5,209 bases of DNA from Acidobacteriota bacterium (GTDB taxonomy: Bacteria > Acidobacteriota > Blastocatellia > Pyrinomonadales > Pyrinomonadaceae), in assembly GCA_003222935.1 (NCBI GenBank), contig QHXL01000412.1, positions 1 to 5,209 of the forward strand. The letters are read 5' to 3'. The notes below the pieces were generated by a model that searched no databases, was not told the DNA's origin, and worked only from the letters and a program-made list of their open reading frames with translations. Every line of letters starts with the position of its first letter. The first letter of the stretch is position 1. Of the stretch, positions 1 through 4,765 are shown one piece after another. Position numbers and translations under genes: made by a program.

Positions 1-426
1 AGCATTGTCGCGTTACTCTTCTCGATCGCGCTGCTCGTTATCAATGCGATTGTCTTTCGCGACATCAAGCTGGAAACGCTCTTGTTCGTAAGTTTGAGCT
101 TCATAAGTTTTGCCGCGCTGATGTCGGTAATAGGAAATTGGTTTTCGATCAGTTTCCCGAGACGCATGCAATTCGGAAAACGCCTCAACGTCTCAGGCGT
201 CGCCGGTCTTTTGCTTATTCCAGCTATCCTGCTGCTGACCATTCCGCCACTCAGCGCCACGGTCGCAGGTTATTACATGGAAAGTTTACTGGTTGAGTAT
301 GGTGTGCTGGCGGTCTGCGCTGCGGTTTCGATTGGCCTCTATTTTGTGCTGATCAACTTTCAGGGACGTTCACTACAGCGTCGCGAGATTGACATTCTCG
401 AGGTAGTGAAAGAACCGATGGATTGA
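1..426 (+). CDS. C-terminal part of a multi-pass membrane protein, probable ABC-2-type transporter permease (5' end outside window)
   Basis: The frame is open from the first base to a TGA at 424-426, giving 141 residues; the true start lies upstream of the window. Four hydrophobic stretches are visible at about residues 1-19, 28-44, 67-91 and 99-116, with a short basic cytoplasmic-type tail ending in EPMD. Between the second and third is a polar loop with G45-N46, then F52-P53-R54-R55-M56, then F58-G59-K60-R61. A G-N...F-P-x-R-M loop at this place resembles C-terminal regions of ABC-2-type exporter permeases as I remember them; that is family knowledge, not a search result. Such permeases pair with a cytoplasmic ATPase, which should be encoded upstream. 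The following gene is 108 bp or more away behind an inverted repeat, so an operon with it is doubtful. Membrane protein is secure; the transporter class is an inference. Confidence 0.6.
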   Translation, partial: SIVALLFSIALLVINAIVFRDIKLETLLFVSLSFISFAALMSVIGNWFSISFPRRMQFGKRLNVSGVAGLLLIPAILLLTIPPLSATVAGYYMESLLVEYGVLAVCAAVSIGLYFVLINFQGRSLQRREIDILEVVKEPMD

Positions 427-428
427 TA

Positions 429-513
429 ATGTCCGATATGCTTCAGCTTGTCGCGGCTGTCGTATCAAGTCGCCCTAAGTTCAGTCACGACAAGACAGAC
501 GCGTATCGGACAT
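429..513. repeat. Long imperfect inverted repeat able to form a rod-like hairpin
   Basis: The outer arms are 429-441 and 501-513: 13 pairs, of which one is T-G (a G-U pair in RNA). After a 5x6 base internal loop, 447-453 pairs perfectly with 488-494 (CTTGTCG/CGACAAG). After one mismatch, 455-459 pairs with 482-486, again with one G-U. That gives about 25 pairs over 85 bases with a 22-base end loop. No T-run follows either arm, so it is not a normal intrinsic terminator. It fills nearly the whole gap between the permease stop and the ribosome binding site of the next gene. It may be a dispersed palindromic element, a leader structure or a small RNA; the sequence alone does not decide. Confidence 0.65.
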
Positions 514-518
514 GAGGT
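514..518 (+). promoter_or_regulatory. Shine-Dalgarno-like GAGGT in front of ATG 528
   Basis: GAGGT lies 9 bases before an ATG at 528-530, an ideal distance. That ATG, however, opens a frame of only seven codons (MKFEKIQ, stop at 549-551). The large frame that follows is offset by one base and its nearest possible start, TTG 535, is 16 bases away, which is too far for good initiation. The site touches the right arm of the inverted repeat, so folding of that repeat could affect access to it. Confidence 0.45.
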
Positions 519-534
519 ACACTTTCGATGAAGT

Positions 535-1887
535 TTGAAAAAATCCAGTGATGTTGAGCGTGGGCTTACATCCGGGCGGGTCGCAAAGAGCCCCGTCAAT
601 ACACAAATGGCTCGCAGAAGATTTCGCAGCAACCAACGTCACGAACCGACGACGGAACGTTCCTTTCAGGAGTACATCCTCTCTACTCCGGCTCCCCAGA
701 CATCAAGAACTGAATTACTTCGTCTCGTTCGCGGTGGCGAAGACACTTTTCTTGAACTTAAGGTCAAACTCTCAAACACCGAAAAGATCGCGCAGGAGAT
801 AGTGGCGCTCGCCAATACTGGTGGAGGTGTAATTGTCTTTGGCGTAAACGATCAACTTCGGGTTGAAGGTGTCGATGATCCGGAGAGTGTGCAGGACGAG
901 TTGGTGAGAATTTGTCGGGAGGATATTCAACCGCCTCTTGTACCATTTATCGATCGTGTTGCCTTGGATAACGGACGGCGCATCGTAGCGTTGGACATAG
1001 AAGGGAAGCGGAGGCCTTACCGCACAAAAGACGGTCGCTTCTATATTCGGATCGGCGCAGAAAAACGCGAAGCATCGCGTGAAGAACTTTCTTCCTTGTT
1101 AGATGAGTCTCGTCCAATTCGTTACGAAAACGTTCCGGCACTCGGAGCATCAATTGCGGACATTGATGAAGCACATCTCTGGAGCTTCCTGCGTGAATTT
1201 GAAGGTGGGGCTTTTGAAGAGGCAAGTGCAGTTGGTTATCCCACGAGTGATGTATTGGAACGAGACTTACTTCTCGCAACCACCGATAGTCGTGACACAG
1301 TGCCAACTGTTGCAGGCATGCTCCTGTTTGGCTACGACGAACGCGTCGCGGAGTTGTTGCCGCGAGCGGCGGTGATGGCAACTCGTTTTTCAGGAGACTC
1401 ACTGCAATCGCCGGTGATTGAAAAGGAGAAGATCAGCGGAAACTTATTTACCGTATACGAGTCACTCACGCGGTTCATCGGTCGTTACTGCGATCTACGT
1501 GAAGTTCGTCCGAGAGTCACGTCAGAAGAAGCGGAGCCATCACCGGTGCCTGCGAGAGCTAACTATCATCGTGGTGTTGTGGCCGAGGCGCTTACGAACT
1601 TGCGGGATCAGCCCAGCCGGATACATATCTTCGACCATTCGCTCGAGTTTGTTAACTCACGACGAAGCCTCGGATTTTCACCTCTCGCGCAAAAAGCGAT
1701 TCGGTATGGCATTCCTCAACAACTCAATCCTCAACTTGCGGCGTTGTTGAAGAGTGAAGCGTACGGGTTGAAGCTTCCAATGCATGGTTTACCGAAGTTG
1801 CTAAGTGAAGCAAAACGATTTTCGGGTCGCAAAGCAGAGTTTGTCGCGTTTAATGATGAGTTTCGCCTGCGAGTTTATGGTGTGTAG
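535..1887 (+). CDS. AlbA_2 (Schlafen-type) domain protein with a RecG C-terminal-like ATPase domain; start uncertain
   Basis: The frame encodes up to 450 residues. Residues 60-190 match an AlbA_2 domain: an E-x-K segment at 74-76 (LELK), the conserved ALANTGGGVIVFGVND at 91-106, and YIRIGAEKREAS at 170-181. The second half resembles the C-terminal ATP-binding domain of RecG-like proteins (HATPase_c_4): TVAGMLLFG at 258-266, the ISGNL segment at 300-304, EALTN at 351-355, and IHIFD followed by EFVNSRR. Family members are cytoplasmic putative DNA- or RNA-binding regulators of poorly known function. The N-terminal 40 residues are basic and unconserved-looking. Two oddities: TTG 535 is a weak start and ATG 607 is the first in-frame ATG, while the good ribosome site points at ATG 528 in another frame; and about eight residues including the usual HRD motif are absent after N355. 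It may therefore be altered in function or a gene beginning to decay. The family call is firm; the start and activity are not. Confidence 0.85.
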   Translation: MKKSSDVERGLTSGRVAKSPVNTQMARRRFRSNQRHEPTTERSFQEYILSTPAPQTSRTELLRLVRGGEDTFLELKVKLSNTEKIAQEIVALANTGGGVIVFGVNDQLRVEGVDDPESVQDELVRICREDIQPPLVPFIDRVALDNGRRIVALDIEGKRRPYRTKDGRFYIRIGAEKREASREELSSLLDESRPIRYENVPALGASIADIDEAHLWSFLREFEGGAFEEASAVGYPTSDVLERDLLLATTDSRDTVPTVAGMLLFGYDERVAELLPRAAVMATRFSGDSLQSPVIEKEKISGNLFTVYESLTRFIGRYCDLREVRPRVTSEEAEPSPVPARANYHRGVVAEALTNLRDQPSRIHIFDHSLEFVNSRRSLGFSPLAQKAIRYGIPQQLNPQLAALLKSEAYGLKLPMHGLPKLLSEAKRFSGRKAEFVAFNDEFRLRVYGV

Positions 1888-1890
1888 AGG

Positions 1891-1984
1891 ATCTTGGCCG
1901 CAGATTTACGCAGCTCTCCGCAGATACGGAGAGATTGTTCAGCATCAAATCTGCGTTCATCGGCGTAAACCCTGCGGCTAAGAT
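1891..1984. repeat. Imperfect palindromic intergenic repeat with CGCAGAT units
   Basis: The left end, 1891-1903 (ATCTTGGCCGCAG), is the reverse complement of 1972-1984 with one mismatch. Moving inward, TTTACGC on the left matches GCGTAAA on the right, and CGCAGAT at 1919-1925 matches ATCTGCG at 1949-1955. Related CGCAG/CTGCG units recur four times. Repeats built from 'cgcagat...atctgcg' units are common between genes in many bacterial genomes, from my general knowledge. It begins three bases after the stop of the AlbA_2 gene, and may incidentally act as a 3' stem for that transcript, but no U-run follows directly. Confidence 0.7.
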
Positions 1985-2031
1985 TCTGACCTGCTCTATT
2001 TTCTGTTAGGCGGAACGCGGACTCGCGCAAC

Positions 2032-2072
2032 AAAAAGGGCAACGAGTGCACTTCACTCGTTGCCCTTAAAAA
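2032..2072 (-). terminator. Intrinsic (Rho-independent) terminator of the VWFA-family gene
   Basis: Bases 2035-2048 (AAGGGCAACGAGTG) are perfectly complementary to 2054-2067, giving a 14-bp stem with a five-base loop. Read on the minus strand, the stem is followed by a T-run (complement of A 2032-2036). It starts about 20 bases after the minus-strand stop codon at 2088-2090, the expected place. The plus strand has no T-run after the stem, so it should stop leftward transcription mainly. Confidence 0.9.
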
Positions 2073-2087
2073 CCTGCGCACCGCTAC

Positions 2088-3332
2088 TCAGTCAGTTTTC
2101 TTTGCCGTTGGTGGTTTCGGAGAGTTATAGAACTGACGCGACTGCACGAAGTACTCCTTATCGTCGTAAGTGCCGTCGCCATTTACGTCGACGCTTACTC
2201 TCAGCTTGTGCTGTTTCCCATCCTGCGCGTCGCCAGGATTGAACCCTAAACTGTATTGACTCCGCAAAAGTGCGTTAATATTTTGCAGGATTTTTGGTAT
2301 CTCGCCTTCAAAGGTGTACGGGAAAAAAGCGCCTCCAGTCTCCTTCGCGAATGTCGTCAAGGTGTTGTCGGCCTGCAAGAATGTCATTCTGCCAGGTTGG
2401 CCCAGGAGGCCGTCAGTCGCACCTAATTGATCGCCGTACTTCTTCTTGAACATGTTCGCAGTGCCGACGATGTAAACCGGGATACCTGAGTTCTGGAGAA
2501 CCTTGCGCGCGTCGCTATAGTTGATTCTGCTAAAAGTATCGATACCCGATGCTATGAGAATCACTGCACGACGTCTGCCTTGCACCGAAACCAATCCTGA
2601 ATAGTCAGACTTGTCGCTCTTGTTTTCATCGAGCACAACAGAATCACCTCGACCGCCTACCAGCACAAATTTCAGTGCGTCAAACAGGTTCGTTTCCCGG
2701 AATGCCGGCTGGTTTCTCAACAGGAGATTGACCACCGCACTAAGCCGACCAGGATCGTTGGTAAAGTCGGTTAACGGCGTCGGCCGGATATCAAACGCGA
2801 CGACTGAAGCATAGTCGTCAGGTGGCTTAATGAATTGCGACAGAAACATCGCCATCGGGCGAATCACTTCGTAAGTACCCGGTTCGTATCCGCCGCTTCC
2901 CGCTAACCCAAGGTCCTCGGTCCACTTACTGTACTCAACAACCATCGCGACGGTGATCGGCGCCTCCGGCGTCGAGAAGTTTGTAATGGTCTGTTCTACC
3001 CCATCAGCGAAGAGAGCGAAGTTTGGTTTCTTCAGTCCGGTTACGATCTGCCCGGTCTTCTTGTGATAGACGACGGCATCGACGTTAACTACCTGAGTAG
3101 TGATCGATAACTTTTCGATATCCTGGGGTTTGCTCGGAACAATATCAGCAGGAACCGGTTCTTCTTTCGGCTTCTCACCTTCTTTTGTCTCTCCAGGCCG
3201 TTTGTTTTTCTTTTCGTTTGTCGTCGGTGGTTGGCGCCGCGATTGCGATTTGACCAGGCTTAGATTTGCACCCACAAGCAGTAGGAGAATCAGAGCAAAA
3301 CTAAAAAATGGGTAGGATCGATGGAATTTCAT
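2088..3332 (-). CDS. Exported VWFA-related (Acidobacterial-type) domain protein
   Basis: The start was set at ATG 3332, preceded by AGGAG with a 9-base gap and followed by a signal peptide (MKFHRS, then a hydrophobic run at about residues 9-28). This gives 414 residues. Residues 30-65 are a charged, Lys/Glu/Pro-rich linker. Residues 76-125 (TTQVVNVDAVVY... VTGLKKPNFALFADGVEQ) are the typical lead-in of the VWFA-related Acidobacterial family, followed by the von Willebrand A fold: strand VAMVVEYSKW at 128-137, VVAFD at 177-181, T214 in RETNLFDAL, and AVILIASGID ending at D265. A C-terminal YSLGFNP strand (360-366) precedes an EF-hand-like loop at 382-393. The first metal-site motif, normally DxSxS, reads E133-Y-S-K-W, so metal binding may be weakened. 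Such proteins act outside the cytoplasm, probably in protein-protein binding; the partner is unknown. It lies 126 bp downstream of the lectin-like gene, same strand, and ends in a clear terminator. Confidence 0.88.
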   Translation of the reverse strand: MKFHRSYPFFSFALILLLLVGANLSLVKSQSRRQPPTTNEKKNKRPGETKEGEKPKEEPVPADIVPSKPQDIEKLSITTQVVNVDAVVYHKKTGQIVTGLKKPNFALFADGVEQTITNFSTPEAPITVAMVVEYSKWTEDLGLAGSGGYEPGTYEVIRPMAMFLSQFIKPPDDYASVVAFDIRPTPLTDFTNDPGRLSAVVNLLLRNQPAFRETNLFDALKFVLVGGRGDSVVLDENKSDKSDYSGLVSVQGRRRAVILIASGIDTFSRINYSDARKVLQNSGIPVYIVGTANMFKKKYGDQLGATDGLLGQPGRMTFLQADNTLTTFAKETGGAFFPYTFEGEIPKILQNINALLRSQYSLGFNPGDAQDGKQHKLRVSVDVNGDGTYDDKEYFVQSRQFYNSPKPPTAKKTD

Positions 3333-3458
3333 AATGTCGAACTCCTGCCTAGTGTTTCGAGAGGTTGCGGCGGTAAGCACCATCCGAACTAACCGAGAGA
3401 AAGGCAATTCAATTGTCTGATGCGTCGAGGTTAGTCGACGTTTCCCAAGCTTTCGCGC

Positions 3459-4232
3459 CTATTCGGGTCGGATTGTGCCGACGCCAGCTTCCGCCTCGAT
3501 AACAATGTCGTAGGTGCCGGTATTATCCGCCAAATCGCCTTCATTTACACCCAGGAAAAGCACTCCGTCGCGTTGTGCAACAAAGTCGCGACGCGGGCCG
3601 ATCAAAATAAAATCGTCGTTATCGTCGCCTATTACGGCGATTAGCGCACCGGTCGATTCGTTGCGCATTAGCTTGTCGTTGTCTGCTGCCGTGGCCACAC
3701 CCGCAGGAGTCGAGTATCTGCCCCTGCCAATCGAGACTCGACCCGAGGCACTGATCTTCAACCTTTGTCCCTTTCGAACAACCAGGCCGCTATTTGTCCA
3801 TCCGTTATTTGAATTATCAGCACGGACGCTAACCTTGATTGTAAAGAAGGTTGGGTTCGCGCTCGTTGGCAACATCGCGCCCGGGTCTGACGGTCTCGTG
3901 TTGGGCATCGAGGTGTCTGAAGGATTATTTTGCGGACGCGGTGATGAGTTCACCGGAGGATTGTTCTGGGCGACGGATTCGTCCGAGGTGGTATTTGATC
4001 CCGGAGTTGAATCAAACTCGATCGATTCGACGTCTTCCACGTAAACCGTAGTTTGGCCACGCCGCCCTTTTGCTGTACCACCAATCAAGATCGTGAATTG
4101 CTGATCCTTGAAGCCGATCACTCGACCACGGAGGACGCTTCCGTCCTTAAGTCGAATTGTGTCAGCTAAGAGTGGAGTGCAAAGGGAAGTCAGCAGGGCA
4201 ATCGCAAGCAGGATGCGAAATGTTTTTTTCAT
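3459..4232 (-). CDS. Exported two-domain protein with C-terminal LecA (PA-IL)-like beta-sandwich
   Basis: ATG 4232 was chosen because GGAG lies 7 bases ahead and a signal peptide follows at once (MKKTFRILLAIALLTSLC, likely cleavage after A23, LLA-DT). The product is 257 residues. Residues 24-74 form a small beta-rich domain (DTIRLKDGSVLRGRVIGF; TTVYVEDVESIEF), a layout seen in exported acidobacterial proteins but without a function I can name. Residues 75-128 are an Asn/Pro/Ser-rich linker. Residues 129-247 resemble the galactose-binding lectin LecA: GWTNSGLVVRKGQRLKISASG at 144-164, GALIAVIGD at 195-203, and NEGDLADNTGTYDIVI at 230-245, which aligns with the LecA calcium/sugar loop. Calcium-dependent carbohydrate binding is possible but inferred; the same fold also occurs in non-sugar-binding adhesion domains. 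The frame stays open 98 codons upstream of the chosen start, but that part lacks coding character. Confidence 0.82.
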   Translation of the reverse strand: MKKTFRILLAIALLTSLCTPLLADTIRLKDGSVLRGRVIGFKDQQFTILIGGTAKGRRGQTTVYVEDVESIEFDSTPGSNTTSDESVAQNNPPVNSSPRPQNNPSDTSMPNTRPSDPGAMLPTSANPTFFTIKVSVRADNSNNGWTNSGLVVRKGQRLKISASGRVSIGRGRYSTPAGVATAADNDKLMRNESTGALIAVIGDDNDDFILIGPRRDFVAQRDGVLFLGVNEGDLADNTGTYDIVIEAEAGVGTIRPE

Positions 4233-4263
4233 TGGATTTCTCCCAGGGGCATTTCGTTTACGA

Positions 4264-4292
4264 GGTTTAGCAATACTTGAATGCTTTTGCAA
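4264..4292 (-). promoter_or_regulatory. Possible weak sigma-70-type promoter for the lectin-like gene
   Basis: On the minus strand TTGCAA (4292-4287) is followed after exactly 17 bases by TAAACC (4269-4264). The match to TTGACA is 4 of 6 and to TATAAT only about 3 of 6. The distance to the start codon at 4232 is suitable. Matches of this quality occur by chance, and consensus promoters in this phylum are poorly defined. Confidence 0.2.
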
Positions 4293-4365
4293 GCGGGAGA
4301 GCGAACGGAAGAGATCGTCCCGCCTTGGATTCGCGATCGGGTGAAAAGGTTTGCAGTCAAGATGG

Positions 4366-4535
4366 TACTCCCCGTGGACGCACTTTAAACCTAATGATGC
4401 CACCAGTAGTTCCGTCACCCGGCAGAGCCGCGCGAAGCTATGAAGTACTAGCTGGATAGGTAGAGCTGCCTTGACCAGCGGTATAAAGCCGGTCTTGTCA
4501 TCGAACCCCGAGGGAAGGGAACCCACCTGGGAGCA
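4366..4535. ncRNA. Candidate structured RNA of about 170 nt, strand undecided
   Basis: Three nested complementary pairs fit one rod-like fold. The closing helix pairs 4366-4372 and 4374-4377 with 4529-4535 and 4523-4526: ten Watson-Crick pairs, one A/C mismatch and a 1x2 loop. Directly next to it 4409-4413 (GTTCC) pairs with 4518-4522. Further in, 4419-4423 (CCGGC) pairs with 4488-4492. The end hairpin pairs 4451-4455 with 4475-4479 and 4458-4462 with 4467-4471, with one G-U when read on the plus strand. Length and a rod with a large one-sided bulge (4378-4408) recall 6S RNA, but I cannot identify it as such. If on the minus strand it would instead be part of a long leader of the lectin-like gene. 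No clear promoter or terminator was seen for either strand. Confidence 0.3.
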
Positions 4536-4580
4536 ATAAGTGATTAAAATGCCAAAAACCTTAGTGATTCTCCCGTTGAC

Positions 4581-4595
4581 TAGGGGGATTCCCTA
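4581..4595. promoter_or_regulatory. Small palindrome TAGGG-N5-CCCTA, possible operator
   Basis: TAGGG at 4581-4585 is repeated inverted as CCCTA at 4591-4595 around GGATT. It lies in the divergent gap between the lectin-like gene and the Crp/Fnr gene, about 185 bases before the latter's ATG. A TTGACT at 4576-4581 overlaps its edge, but no acceptable -10 element follows at 16-18 bases. A dimeric regulator site is conceivable; five-base arms also arise by chance. Confidence 0.25.
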
Positions 4596-4713
4596 CTACT
4601 GATTCGGATCCTCCCGATGTTCAGCCCACTCGGAAAACGTGATCATTTCGAGCAACGTCAGGCAGTACCTCCTCCCCCACATACGAATGGTCCAAACACT
4701 AAGCCTGGCAGGT

Positions 4714-4719
4714 AGGAGG
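4714..4719 (+). promoter_or_regulatory. Perfect AGGAGG ribosome binding site lacking a standard start codon nearby
   Basis: The hexamer is a full Shine-Dalgarno consensus, yet no ATG, GTG or TTG follows within 25 bases. In frame with the Crp/Fnr gene, ATT occurs at 4724 (gap 4) and ATC at 4727 (gap 7). The first in-frame ATG is at 4766, 46 bases downstream, and has no good site of its own. An upstream TCCTCC at 4670-4675 is complementary to 4715-4720 and could mask it. Confidence 0.45.
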
Positions 4720-4765
4720 AACGATTATCAGTTCAATAAAATACGGTCCAGGCGATGCCTCCCGA

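Larger units (their letters stand above)
4233..4765. other. Divergent intergenic region without a convincing protein gene
   Basis: This stretch of about 530 bases separates the leftward lectin-like gene from the rightward Crp/Fnr gene. Open frames exist on both strands but have no signal, domain or ribosome site that I recognise. Supported content is the candidate folded RNA at 4366-4535, the TAGGG/CCCTA palindrome at 4581-4595, a small hairpin at 4629-4652 (CTCG-bulge-AAA paired with TTTCGAG), and the AGGAGG site at 4714-4719. AGTGATT occurs twice (4539-4545 and 4563-4569), with a related ACTGATT at 4598-4604. Confidence 0.6.

Noticed and set aside
548..802. 84-codon plus-strand frame overlapping the start of the AlbA_2 gene.
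   Set aside because: It overlaps the AlbA_2 domain coding frame and its translation has no recognisable features.
947..1402. 151-codon minus-strand frame inside the AlbA_2 gene.
   Set aside because: It is antisense to well-recognised AlbA_2/RecG-like sequence and has no domain or start signal.
3333..3407. 25-codon upstream extension of the VWFA gene from TTG 3407.
   Set aside because: It would place polar residues before the signal peptide; AGGAG with a 9-base gap supports ATG 3332.
3423..3440. Hairpin CGTCGA-N6-TCGACG after the lectin-like gene stop.
   Set aside because: The stem is only 6 bp and no T-run follows on the minus strand, so it is not supported as a terminator.
3514..4044. 176-codon plus-strand open frame opposite the lectin-like gene.
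   Set aside because: It is the antisense shadow of a gene with clear domain content; no ribosome site or known motif was seen.
4250..4275. Similarity to the 3' signature of the ydaO/yuaA (c-di-AMP) riboswitch: GCTAAACCTCGTAAACG on the minus strand, with a GCGAATCC further upstream.
   Set aside because: The two pieces should be adjacent but are about 70 bases apart. The matching 5' strand for the closing helix and the GGGGTGAA element are absent on this strand. Probably coincidence, though a covariance search would settle it.
4233..4526. 98-codon upstream extension of the lectin-like gene frame.
   Set aside because: The extension has no recognisable domain, overlaps the candidate structured RNA, and would bury an obvious signal peptide and a good ribosome site at ATG 4232.
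4576..4604. TTGACT as a -35 element for the Crp/Fnr gene.
   Set aside because: No hexamer resembling TATAAT occurs 16-18 bases downstream; the best candidate there matches at two positions only.
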